A DNA stretch of 64,000 nucleotides from Chryseobacterium sp. GVT01B (GTDB taxonomy: Bacteria; Bacteroidota; Bacteroidia; Flavobacteriales; Weeksellaceae). The notes beneath the pieces were generated by a model. That model saw only the letters and a list, made by a program, of their open reading frames with translations. It was not told the origin of the DNA and ran no database searches. Made by a program: the position numbers and the translations under genes. Location: assembly GCF_019970045.1 (NCBI RefSeq), contig NZ_JAHXYI010000004.1:124001-188000 (forward strand). Reading direction: 5' to 3'. Below are positions 25,748 through 34,297 of this stretch, piece after piece (positions within the stretch are counted from its first letter, which is position 1; each line of letters starts with the position of its first letter).

Positions 25748-28720
25748 ATGAAGCTACTTCACTTTATTTCACTCTTACTTTCTTTATGCATCAACGGTCA
25801 AAACTATACCACTCAATGGTATAACATGGATAACGGTCTCCCTCAAAACAGTATCAAAGATATTGTAAAAGATAAATATGGATTCATCTGGCTGTCTATG
25901 GAAGGCCGGGTTCTGAGATATGACGGGAGTAACTTTGTACAGTATAATAATTTTAAACTTAAAAATTTAAGTTTTGGAGATTTCTATGGCAATATAAAAA
26001 AAGACAGTATTTCCGTTTTCAATATTTCTGAAAAAAAAGTTCTTCTGATTTCCCGCCGCCGACCGGATGTGATAGCGGCAAATAACACATTTGAGTACGG
26101 AGGTGCTTTGAAAAGTAAGATCTATAAAAGAATTGTAAGGAATAATATCACTGCCAGATATATTTCTTATTATATAAATTCCTATTATGTTCAATTGGAT
26201 GAAGGAAAATATTACTTTGAAAATAATAATATTGTTTACGTTGATAAAAAAAGCAAGAAAAGAACTTTAGTTGCTGATGGGTTTTCTTATGACCGGTTAA
26301 AAAGAATATTTGTTCATGGTGAATATGTACTCATCAGTGATCCGGTCAGAAAAAAAATAATCCAATTGTACAGAGGTATATTGTCAGAAATAGAAGCTCC
26401 TTCTATCTATACAGAGCCTGAAACCAGAATGTACTGGCAGCAGATTTCCGGACAGGTTTTTATGATTTACCATGGTAAAATATACAGAAGTGAATACTCT
26501 GGAGGTAAACTAAAACTCACTTTTTTATTAGAATACAAGGATATTGATAAAGATATCTCAGGAGCTATGTATTATGATGAGACTGCAAGAAAACTATATA
26601 TCGGAAGTTCTATTAATGGACTAAAGATATTGAGCTTATCAGATTTTTCAGTTTCCAGGAAAAATTTGTCTTATCAGGATGAGGTCTGCTATGCAGCAAC
26701 TTCTTACGGGGATAATTCTGTCTTGACGCAGGAGGGAATAAAGTATTCCCGTAATACTTCAGAAAGATTATTTTTTGCCCCTCAATCTTATGATAAGAGA
26801 TATATCTTTGAAGATAATGAGGGAAATCTGATATACCGGGAAAATAATTCTATTCATGTACGGTATAAGAATACCAGATTTACAAAATATGATTCCATTG
26901 CTTTTAAAGACAAAGAGATTGATGGGCTTTATAAAAATGGAGATCTTTATATTGCATCCATCGTAGATAAAAATCAGTTTTATCTGTATCTGTTTAGTCA
27001 TGATAATTTAAAAAAAATTGAAAGAATTATTCCATGTGAAGATAATATAGATGCGGTGTTCAGATATGATAAAGACCTTCTTTATCTGGGAAGTAGTGGA
27101 GGAATTTACGTGTATTCTCTTCCTTTGAAAAGGATGATAAAGCAGATTGGAAAAGGTCTTCCTGTAAAACAAATTATCAGGACAAAAGACGGGAATACCT
27201 GGTTTACTACTTACAACAGAGGGATTTATTTAATAAAAGCTCAGAAAGTTGTAAGAGTTCCTTCCGATAAAAATAATTTTCTGGCTAATGCTCATTATCT
27301 GTTGGAAGATCAACATTCCAATTTATGGATCTCTTCTGATAACGGACTGTTTAAAGTCAATAAAAATACTCTTCTGCAGTACATGAAAACGATGAAGGGA
27401 GTGATCACTTATTATCGTTACACCAAAAAACAAGGTCTTTTAAATAATGAATTCAACGGAAGTGCCAATCCCTGTGCTCATAAGCTGAAAGATGGGCAAT
27501 TTGTATTTCCGTCCATGGAGGGGTTTGTATTTTTTAATCCGGAAAATGTAAAAACCTATTATCCGAAGTCTGAAAGTATCTATCTGGAAAGAGCAAGAAT
27601 AAAAGGGAAAATGATTCAACTGAACAACAAACTTTTTCTTGAATGTGGTTATAAAAATGCAGAACTCTATATTGATATTCCTTACTATTCCGATCTGGAA
27701 AATATCTATCTGCAGGCAAAGCTTTCAGATAATGAGGATGGCTCATGGATTACTATTAAAAATGATAAAACATTTAGGCTGGCCAATATAGACCCTGGAA
27801 ATTATACTCTTTGCGTTCGGTTTTTATCTTCAGAAACCGGAAAATTCGTTTATAAAACAATTCCTGTAGAAGTGGAAGCCTATTTTTATCAAACTGTTCT
27901 TTTTAAAATCCTGATTGCAGGTATTGCTGTTTTCATCGTTTTAGGAATTGTACAGATGAGAACCAATTTTTTAAGATTGAAAAATAAAGCGCTGAAAAAT
28001 ACACTGTTGCATAAAGATAAAGAATTGCTGGAAACCAATAATAAACTGAAAAATGAATCCGATTATCAAAAAAAACTGGTAGAAAGTATAAGCCATGATA
28101 TTACAACACCGGTTAAATTTATTGCACTTCTTTCACAGGAACTTAATCAGTCAGTAGATCTGAAGACCCAGAAAAAATATTTTGACAGCATTTACAAAAC
28201 CTCGGAGCAGCTGTATAAATTTACATTAAGTCTCAAAGAATACACAGAACTATACAAGCAGGGAAATACAACAGATGAAGAATGTTCAATCTATGATCTG
28301 ATTGAAACTAAAAGGTTGTTATTTGAAGAAATAGCAGCAAGGAAAAATACATTTATATATAATTTTTGTGATCATCAACTGAAGAGCAGGCTTAATAAAA
28401 ATATTCTCCTTGCGGTTTTTCATAATATCATCGATAATGCAGTGAAAAATACTTCAGATGGGGAAATTACAATCAAATCGGGCTCCACAGAATCACATAT
28501 AGAAATCAGCATCACAGATACGGGCGGCGGGATGTCTGATGAACAACGGGTTTACTATTCCGAACTTTTTAAGACAAAAGGCAGCGAACACATGGTTTTT
28601 AAAAATTATGGGTTAGGTCTTCACATGGTTGTTCAGCTGATGATGAAAATTAATTCCGAAATGACTTTTCATAGAAATACACCTAAAGGAACCATTATTA
28701 AAATCCTTATTAAAATATGA
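25748..28720 (+). CDS. Two-component-propeller sensor histidine kinase
   Basis: 990-aa inner-membrane sensor. A signal-anchor (residues 1-17) precedes a periplasmic beta-propeller with Reg_prop repeats, e.g. QWYNMDNGLPQNSIKDIV and KYGFIWLSMEGRVLRYDG, then TKDGNTWFTTYNRGIYLI and DQHSNLWISSDNGLFKV. A Y_Y_Y-like domain lies at about 620-700, one transmembrane helix near 717-738 and a coiled region. The kinase core follows: HisKA with phospho-acceptor His 783 (ESISHDITTPVKF), N box HNIIDNAVKN near 891 and G box TDTGGGMSDEQ near 923. Unlike hybrid one-protein relatives it lacks receiver and AraC domains; the separate regulator gene overlaps its stop by four bases (ATGA). Confidence 0.92.
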   Translation: MKLLHFISLLLSLCINGQNYTTQWYNMDNGLPQNSIKDIVKDKYGFIWLSMEGRVLRYDGSNFVQYNNFKLKNLSFGDFYGNIKKDSISVFNISEKKVLLISRRRPDVIAANNTFEYGGALKSKIYKRIVRNNITARYISYYINSYYVQLDEGKYYFENNNIVYVDKKSKKRTLVADGFSYDRLKRIFVHGEYVLISDPVRKKIIQLYRGILSEIEAPSIYTEPETRMYWQQISGQVFMIYHGKIYRSEYSGGKLKLTFLLEYKDIDKDISGAMYYDETARKLYIGSSINGLKILSLSDFSVSRKNLSYQDEVCYAATSYGDNSVLTQEGIKYSRNTSERLFFAPQSYDKRYIFEDNEGNLIYRENNSIHVRYKNTRFTKYDSIAFKDKEIDGLYKNGDLYIASIVDKNQFYLYLFSHDNLKKIERIIPCEDNIDAVFRYDKDLLYLGSSGGIYVYSLPLKRMIKQIGKGLPVKQIIRTKDGNTWFTTYNRGIYLIKAQKVVRVPSDKNNFLANAHYLLEDQHSNLWISSDNGLFKVNKNTLLQYMKTMKGVITYYRYTKKQGLLNNEFNGSANPCAHKLKDGQFVFPSMEGFVFFNPENVKTYYPKSESIYLERARIKGKMIQLNNKLFLECGYKNAELYIDIPYYSDLENIYLQAKLSDNEDGSWITIKNDKTFRLANIDPGNYTLCVRFLSSETGKFVYKTIPVEVEAYFYQTVLFKILIAGIAVFIVLGIVQMRTNFLRLKNKALKNTLLHKDKELLETNNKLKNESDYQKKLVESISHDITTPVKFIALLSQELNQSVDLKTQKKYFDSIYKTSEQLYKFTLSLKEYTELYKQGNTTDEECSIYDLIETKRLLFEEIAARKNTFIYNFCDHQLKSRLNKNILLAVFHNIIDNAVKNTSDGEITIKSGSTESHIEISITDTGGGMSDEQRVYYSELFKTKGSEHMVFKNYGLGLHMVVQLMMKINSEMTFHRNTPKGTIIKILIKI

Positions 28721-29331
28721 CAAAAAAAATACTCATTGCAGATGACCATCATGTGGTAAGAATCGGGACAGCTATGATCCTGGAGAAAAATTTTAATCAT
28801 TTTGAAGTCGATTTTGCAGAAACCTACGGAGAAGCAAAAAAGAAAATTGAATCCGAAAAATATGACCTCGTTATTCTTGATATTGAACTTCCGGGAAGTA
28901 TTCTCAAATCTATGGTCAAGGAAATCAAAAGTATCTCTGAAGATACACTTATCTTAATATTTACCTCCTACAAAGAAAATATTGCCCTGCAGTATATTGA
29001 AGAAGGTGCGAACGGCTTTTTGAACAAGCAAAGCGACCCGGATCATTTTGTTAAAGCTATTGAAGCTCTTTTTAAAGATGGATATTATTATACTCCTGAG
29101 ATCACGAATGAACTGCTGAAAGGAAATAAAAAGCGAAATGCCGTCGAAAATTTATCTGAACGAGAGATGCAGATTTTTAATCTTCTTGCAAAAGGAAACG
29201 GAAATCTTGAAATAGCGAATGCCCTTAATATTGAAGAATCTACTGTGGGTACCTACAAAAGACGGGTATATCAGAAACTGAAGATTACCAATCTGGTTGA
29301 ATTGCTTGATATTTACAACGAAATACATTAA
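28717..29331 (+). CDS. LuxR/NarL-family response regulator
   Basis: 204 aa with an N-terminal receiver domain (acidic pair in ADDHHVV, phospho-acceptor Asp 55 in LVILDIEL, conserved Lys in NKQS) and a C-terminal LuxR helix-turn-helix. The HTH spans about residues 143-200 (LSEREMQIFNLLAKG, EESTVGTYKRRVYQKL). The start codon overlaps the stop of the sensor kinase gene as ATGA, so the two are translationally coupled partners. Targets are unknown; the next plus-strand gene, a secreted surface-type protein, is a nearby candidate. Confidence 0.95.
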   Translation: MTKKILIADDHHVVRIGTAMILEKNFNHFEVDFAETYGEAKKKIESEKYDLVILDIELPGSILKSMVKEIKSISEDTLILIFTSYKENIALQYIEEGANGFLNKQSDPDHFVKAIEALFKDGYYYTPEITNELLKGNKKRNAVENLSEREMQIFNLLAKGNGNLEIANALNIEESTVGTYKRRVYQKLKITNLVELLDIYNEIH

Positions 29332-29505
29332 TTTCTCATCTGTTCTTGTCATAAAGCCGCTACAGTTTTGTGGAAAAATGCGTACAGAATCTGTTCTTTA
29401 TTTACTTGTTTTTGCAGTAGGTTCGTATTGCGAAAACTTTCATTAAATAATTGAAGGTATTGGATATTATTCAGGACCCTTAGATTCTAAAATACGTATT
29501 TGTTT

Positions 29506-30450
29506 ATGAAAAAAAAGATGCTTTTCATTGCCTTAGTGGCTGGTTTAAATGGTATTCTGGTAAAAGCCCAGTCAGGTAATGTGGGGGTTAATACTGCAAA
29601 TCCCGGCAGTACCCTTACTGTCAATGGTTCATTTGCTGCCACCTATAAAATAGTTGGCACAAGTGGTGCGGTAGGAGCTAATGATTACTATGTTGCTTAT
29701 AACGGAACTGCCGATGGAACATTAGCTTTGCCGGCAGCCATCAGTGGTGCGGGTAATTTTTCCGGACGTACTTATCACTTCAAAAATACCGGAGCAAAAA
29801 TACTTACTGTTTCAGCTAATGGATCAGAACTGATTGATGATCAGAACGGAACCGGGCTGGGTGTTTCTGCCATTACGGTCCCTCCCGGATATTATGCATT
29901 TTTGGTCAATAAAGGAACCACTACCGGTACAACATGGGAACTGGTGCTGCTTTCTAGTTCCAACAGTATTCCTTCTGCAGAATCTACTTATCCGTTTTCA
30001 GCTGTGTCTACTACGACCCGGCAAATGTGTGATGCTACTGCCACTCCCTCTGATCCATGGATAAGAACAGCGATTACTTATCCTCAGGGTACAGTTCTTA
30101 ATAAAGGAAATGTACTCAATACCTCTACAGGAGCTTTTACAGCACCCAATGCTGGATATTATGTGATTCAGGGGTCTACACAGTTTGACAATGGAAATGT
30201 GGCAGGAAATCCGAATTTTACCTGGACAGTACTTTACCTGATAAAAAATTATGCTCCGGGTAATGTGGGAAGTATATTAGTTCAGTCTTATCAACCTACC
30301 GTAACGAGGGTTTTTGGTTCGAGTATCTCATGTATGGCTTATCTTAATGCAGGAGAAACGGTAAGTATGGCTTCTGTAGCGGGAGTGTCTTCTGGTAACA
30401 AGTACGAAGTTGTGACAAGTACGATGTTCGGATACAAAATAGCGAATTAA
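29506..30450 (+). CDS. Secreted surface-type protein with C1q/TNF-like tail
   Basis: 314 aa with a signal peptide ending near VKAQ, followed by SGNVGVNTANPGSTLTVNGS. This is one copy of the GxNTxxPxxxLxVxG repeat found at the N-terminus of many flavobacterial secreted proteins. The middle is Gly/Thr/Ser-rich beta structure. The C-terminal half (GKxxNTSTGAFTAPNAGYYVIQG-like pattern, near the end YLNAGETVSMAS) resembles a C1q/TNF jelly roll. I start at the ATG at 29506; the TTG six bases earlier is less likely. No T9SS sorting domain is seen. Function unknown, perhaps adhesion or a surface fibre. Confidence 0.75.
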   Translation: MKKKMLFIALVAGLNGILVKAQSGNVGVNTANPGSTLTVNGSFAATYKIVGTSGAVGANDYYVAYNGTADGTLALPAAISGAGNFSGRTYHFKNTGAKILTVSANGSELIDDQNGTGLGVSAITVPPGYYAFLVNKGTTTGTTWELVLLSSSNSIPSAESTYPFSAVSTTTRQMCDATATPSDPWIRTAITYPQGTVLNKGNVLNTSTGAFTAPNAGYYVIQGSTQFDNGNVAGNPNFTWTVLYLIKNYAPGNVGSILVQSYQPTVTRVFGSSISCMAYLNAGETVSMASVAGVSSGNKYEVVTSTMFGYKIAN

Positions 30451-30470
30451 AATAATATTGATACTGTGGA

Positions 30471-30508
30471 AAAGCGGTCTTGATCGATAGATTAAGGTCG
30501 CTTTTTGT
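30471..30508 (+). terminator. Terminator of the surface-protein gene
   Basis: AAAGCGGTCTT pairs with AAGGTCGCTTT, a stem with a small internal mismatch, followed by TTTTTG. Confidence 0.8.
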
Positions 30509-30651
30509 AATTATATTTTATATTTTACCAGCAAAGGTATAAATAGAAAGGGGCTTTCCGGTTTGAAGAAGGGTGAATTGTCAATTTACCCCATGGAATG
30601 TGAATTTCTCTGAAAAGTTTTTATATATTTAGCGACCGAATAATTCATTCA

Positions 30652-32070
30652 ATGAGCAACGAAAATAAAACAGGAGAAAAGGAGACTTTAGTTAGAGGAT
30701 TAACAAACCGACATATTCAATTAATAGCCCTTGGAGGTGCCATAGGAACCGGCTTATTTCTGGGAATCGGGCCGGCTGCAGTATTGGCAGGACCATCAGT
30801 AATTTTAGGCTATGCTCTAGCCGGAATCATTGCCTTCTTTATTATGCGTCAGCTTGGTGAAATGGTTGTTCAGGAACCCGTATCAGGAAGTTTTAGCCAC
30901 TTTGCCTACAAATATTGGGGAAATTTCCCTGGATTTGCTTCCGGATGGAACTACTGGATTCTCTATATCCTGGTAAGTATGGCCGAACTCACGGCAATCG
31001 GACATTATATTCACTTTTGGTGGCCGGATATACCGCTTTGGGTTTCCAGCTTGTTCTTTTTTATTGTAATTAATGCACTTAATCTTGCTTCTGTAAAGGT
31101 ATACGGAGAAACAGAGTTCTGGTTTTCTATCATCAAAGTAGTCGCTATTATAGCCATGATTATCTTCGGAGTATATCTTTTGATAAGTGGTACAGGAGGA
31201 GAAAAAGCAACGATTACCAATTTATGGAATGATGGCGGATTTTTCCCAAAAGGATTATTTAATAAAACAGAAAACGGATATTCTGGATTATTTGCTGCAA
31301 TGGCCATGATTATGTTCTCTTTCGGAGGATTGGAACTGATCGGAATCACAGCTGCTGAAGCTAAAAATCCGGAAAAAACTATTCCACAGGCTACCAATCA
31401 GGTGATCTATAGAATTCTTATTTTTTATGTAGGAGCTTTGGTGATCTTATTCTCATTAAGTCCCTGGAGAGATATTACAGAAGGATCCAGCCCGTTTGTA
31501 ATGGTGTTTCAGAATCTGAATGGTCTTGAATTCAGCCTTTTTGGTAAAGTGATTCAGTTCAATACATTGATTGCAAATGTTCTGAACCTGATTGTTTTAA
31601 CGGCGGCTTTATCAGTATATAACAGTAGTGTTTACAGTAACAGCAGAATGCTTTTCGGATTGGCTCAGCAAGGGAATGCCCCGAAATTCCTGAAAAAATT
31701 GAATAAAAATTCTGTCCCTATCAATGCCATTCTTATTTCATCATGCTTTGCCGGGATATGTATTATTATTAATAAACTTGTGCCTGAAAAAGCTTTTGAG
31801 TACTTAATGGCTTTAGTAGTATCTACTTTAATCATTAACTGGCTGATGATATGCTACACCCACTTGAAGTTTAAAAAATCAATAAATGCATCAGGAATTC
31901 ATTCAAAATTCCCTTCTATATTTTATCCTGTATCCAATTATATCTGTATTGCCTTTCTGGTTCTGATTTTAGGATTGATGAGTATCACAGGAATGGAAAT
32001 TCAGGTGATTCTGATTCCGGTATGGATCGGCTTTTTGTTTGTTATGTATAAATTGTACAAACCGAAGTAA
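30652..32070 (+). CDS. APC-family amino-acid permease (AroP/GabP type)
   Basis: 472-aa inner-membrane transporter, predicted to move an amino acid with protons. The N-terminal signature is LTNRHIQLIALGGAIGTGLF, the hallmark of the amino-acid transporter subgroup with AroP, PheP, ProY and CycA. It is followed by RQLGEMVVQEPVSGSFSHFA and twelve hydrophobic segments. FSFGGLELIGITAAEAKNP is another conserved motif (helix 6 region). Which amino acid is carried cannot be told. It forms its own unit with a terminator 30 bases downstream; the secreted deiminase gene follows. Confidence 0.93.
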   Translation: MSNENKTGEKETLVRGLTNRHIQLIALGGAIGTGLFLGIGPAAVLAGPSVILGYALAGIIAFFIMRQLGEMVVQEPVSGSFSHFAYKYWGNFPGFASGWNYWILYILVSMAELTAIGHYIHFWWPDIPLWVSSLFFFIVINALNLASVKVYGETEFWFSIIKVVAIIAMIIFGVYLLISGTGGEKATITNLWNDGGFFPKGLFNKTENGYSGLFAAMAMIMFSFGGLELIGITAAEAKNPEKTIPQATNQVIYRILIFYVGALVILFSLSPWRDITEGSSPFVMVFQNLNGLEFSLFGKVIQFNTLIANVLNLIVLTAALSVYNSSVYSNSRMLFGLAQQGNAPKFLKKLNKNSVPINAILISSCFAGICIIINKLVPEKAFEYLMALVVSTLIINWLMICYTHLKFKKSINASGIHSKFPSIFYPVSNYICIAFLVLILGLMSITGMEIQVILIPVWIGFLFVMYKLYKPK

Positions 32071-32100
32071 AATATAAAACAGATTTAAACATGTTTTGGA

Positions 32101-32133
32101 AAGGTGAAAATCATTTGATTTTCACCTTTTTTG
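32101..32133 (+). terminator. Terminator of the permease gene
   Basis: A perfect 13-bp stem, AAGGTGAAAATCA with TGATTTTCACCTT and a 2-base loop, then a T tract. Confidence 0.9.
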
Positions 32134-32267
32134 TTTTTATTTCTGTAAATTGGTAGTAGGGTATATTTTCAAAATATATCTCTATTTCTATCATTTTAGC
32201 GAGCTGGATATTTCAGCTGTTTGGAAAGAATGTCAATTTAGGACAAGATTTGTCTTTTTGAAGGATG

Positions 32268-32275
32268 TAATTTTG
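32268..32275 (+). promoter_or_regulatory. Putative -7 box before the deiminase-like gene
   Basis: TAATTTTG matches TAnnTTTG. A TTTG at 32249 lies only 15 bases upstream, shorter than usual. The leader to the ATG at 32394 would be about 110 bases and holds two tiny frames. Confidence 0.45.
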
Positions 32276-32334
32276 CACCTGTAAATCATCACAACAATGA
32301 ATTTACAATGTAAAACTTCAAAAAAACAAATAGA

Positions 32335-32373
32335 ATGAAAAATGTATTTCTTCTCATCTTCCTTTTTGTGTAA
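32335..32373 (+). pseudogene. Tiny hydrophobic frame, possible relict signal peptide
   Basis: ATG starts a 12-codon frame reading MKNVFLLIFLFV then stop. The bases after the stop would continue as SQ, so it looks like the first half of a typical flavobacterial signal peptide cut by a stop codon. It lies 20 bases before the real start of the deiminase-like gene. It may be a leader peptide or a decayed duplicate N-terminus. The rest of 32134-32393 shows no gene. Confidence 0.3.
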
Positions 32374-32393
32374 AGTCAAAGAAATTTAATGAT

Positions 32394-33500
32394 ATGAAAA
32401 AATTATTCACACTCACTTTAGTATTGAGCTTTATAGTAATTATGGCACAGACAGACTATCATTTTCCCGAAGAATCTTCAAAACATGAAGGAACATGGCT
32501 GCAATGGCCCCATCATTATCAGCACGGAATGACGTACCGTAAAAGGGTAGAGAAGACCTGGATAGATATGACGAAAGCTCTTCAGTCAGGCGAGAAAGTT
32601 CACATTATTGCTTATAATGCGGAAGAAAAAAACAGAATTATCAGTCTTTTGGAAGAAAATAAAGTTCCTATGAAGAATGTTGATTTCAAAGTTTATCCTA
32701 CTGATGATGTATGGATCAGAGATAACGGGCCTATTTTCGTAAAAGATGACAAAGGAAATATTCTCATTGAAGATTGGGGATTTAACGGTTGGGGTGAGAA
32801 ATTTGATTTTGAAAACTGTGATGAAATTCCACAAAAGATAGGTGCAGACCTGGGAATAAAAGTAATCAATCTGAATGAAGAAATGGTAAATGAAGGCGGT
32901 TCTGTGGAAACTGATGGAAACGGGGTTTTAATGGCTTGTAAAAGCTCAGTAATCAGCCAGAAAAAAGGAGCTACCAGAAACAAAGATATCACTCAGCAAG
33001 AAGCTGAAGAAATGTTTGAAACCTATTATAGTGTTTCAAAAGTGATCTGGCTGGATGGCGTAACAGGACTGGATGTTACCGATATGCATATTGATGGTTT
33101 TATGAAATTCATTAATCATAATACCATGATTACGATGAAAGAAGATGATCTTCTGGAGCTCGAGCTTTCGGAAAAAGATGTCAATACACTTTATACAGCA
33201 ACTAATGTAAATGGAAAAGAATACAAAAAAGTTTACTTGCCTGCAACCATGAACAAAGTGAAAACAGCCTATGGGAAACAGCTGGAAGAAAAAGGCTCTT
33301 ATGTCAATTATTACGTTGCCAATACAGTAGTACTTGTTCCTAATTATGGAGACCCTAATGATAAAACTGCCAATAAGATTATTCAGGAGCAGTATCCGGA
33401 TCGAAAAGTGATAGGAATAGATGTAAGAAATCTATATGAAAATGGAGGAATGGTGCATTGTGTTACCCAACAGCAGCCTGCGGGAGCTTCGGCAAGATAA
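32394..33500 (+). CDS. Secreted agmatine deiminase-family protein
   Basis: 368 aa of the agmatine deiminase / bacterial peptidylarginine deiminase family (guanidino-group-modifying superfamily), which hydrolyses a guanidinium to a ureido group and ammonia. Visible features are WLQWPH near the start, DDVWIRDNGPIF (substrate-binding Asp), NEGGSVETDGNG, TDMHIDGFMKF (catalytic His) and GGMVHCVTQQQP with the nucleophile Cys 356. A clear N-terminal signal peptide (residues 1-19, ending IMAQ) makes it an exported form, unlike cytoplasmic AguA. Substrate could be agmatine or protein/peptide arginine; the motifs are nearer to agmatine deiminase. Two hydrophobic start regions lie upstream (see the 32335 frame). 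Confidence 0.88.
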   Translation: MKKLFTLTLVLSFIVIMAQTDYHFPEESSKHEGTWLQWPHHYQHGMTYRKRVEKTWIDMTKALQSGEKVHIIAYNAEEKNRIISLLEENKVPMKNVDFKVYPTDDVWIRDNGPIFVKDDKGNILIEDWGFNGWGEKFDFENCDEIPQKIGADLGIKVINLNEEMVNEGGSVETDGNGVLMACKSSVISQKKGATRNKDITQQEAEEMFETYYSVSKVIWLDGVTGLDVTDMHIDGFMKFINHNTMITMKEDDLLELELSEKDVNTLYTATNVNGKEYKKVYLPATMNKVKTAYGKQLEEKGSYVNYYVANTVVLVPNYGDPNDKTANKIIQEQYPDRKVIGIDVRNLYENGGMVHCVTQQQPAGASAR

Positions 33501-33655
33501 ATTTAAAGAATGAAGTGATTTATTTTCTAAGGTTATTTTCGTATATTGGTAAGAGGTTATATTTCAAATCTAGGTGAAATTTTAATCTGTTTGAAATACC
33601 TGCGGATAAGCCGAAAACCGTTACAAAAAGTAGGCAGGACCAAAAGAAGACACCT

Positions 33656-34288
33656 ATGGCCAATTTATTTCAAACCCTTACCAATACTGTAAAACACTGG
33701 TACATTCCATTAATCTTCGGAATTATATTCCTGATCTGTGGTTTTTATGTATTCAGTGTGCCCCTTGCAACGTATGTTACACTTTCTATTTTTTTTAGTG
33801 TTTCATTCTTATTCTCTGGAATTACGGAAATATTCTTTTCCTTACAGAACAGTAAATCCCTGCAGGGTTGGGGTTGGTTTCTTGTAAGTGGATTATTAAC
33901 TACTGCAATAGGAGTTTATCTCATCGCAAATCCTCAGATTTCAATGACTGTGCTGCCGTTTGTGATCGGATTCACGTTACTGTTTCGTTCCTTTCAGCTA
34001 TTAGGTTTTGCATTCGATCTAAGAAGTATGAGAATAATGAGCTGGGGAAATGTAGCGCTGGCCAGTGTCGGAGGAATTATATTTTCTCTGTTGTTGATAT
34101 TTAATCCGGTGTTTACAGGAATTTCATTAGTTACTCTTACAGGGGTTTCTTTTATCTTCATGGGAATTGCTTCCATTATGCTGGCTCTGGATTTAAGGAA
34201 AATTAAAAAAATTCCTGGAAAAGTTAGCCAGGAACTAAGAGATAGAATCAAAGCTTTACAGGAAGAGATTGATGATCTGAAAAAATAA
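33656..34288 (+). CDS. HdeD/DUF308-family membrane protein
   Basis: 210 aa with six hydrophobic helices arranged as three similar pairs, the pattern of the HdeD family (in enterobacteria linked to acid resistance). Examples are WYIPLIFGIIFLICGFYVF, GWGWFLVSGLLTTAIGVYLIANP and SWGNVALASVGGIIFSLLLI. The C-terminal tail is charged (KVSQELRDRIKALQEEIDDLKK) and could form a short coiled coil. It ends 9 bases before the convergent TPR gene, with no terminator between. Function in this organism is unknown. Confidence 0.85.
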   Translation: MANLFQTLTNTVKHWYIPLIFGIIFLICGFYVFSVPLATYVTLSIFFSVSFLFSGITEIFFSLQNSKSLQGWGWFLVSGLLTTAIGVYLIANPQISMTVLPFVIGFTLLFRSFQLLGFAFDLRSMRIMSWGNVALASVGGIIFSLLLIFNPVFTGISLVTLTGVSFIFMGIASIMLALDLRKIKKIPGKVSQELRDRIKALQEEIDDLKK

Positions 34289-34297
34289 TGCCCTATT

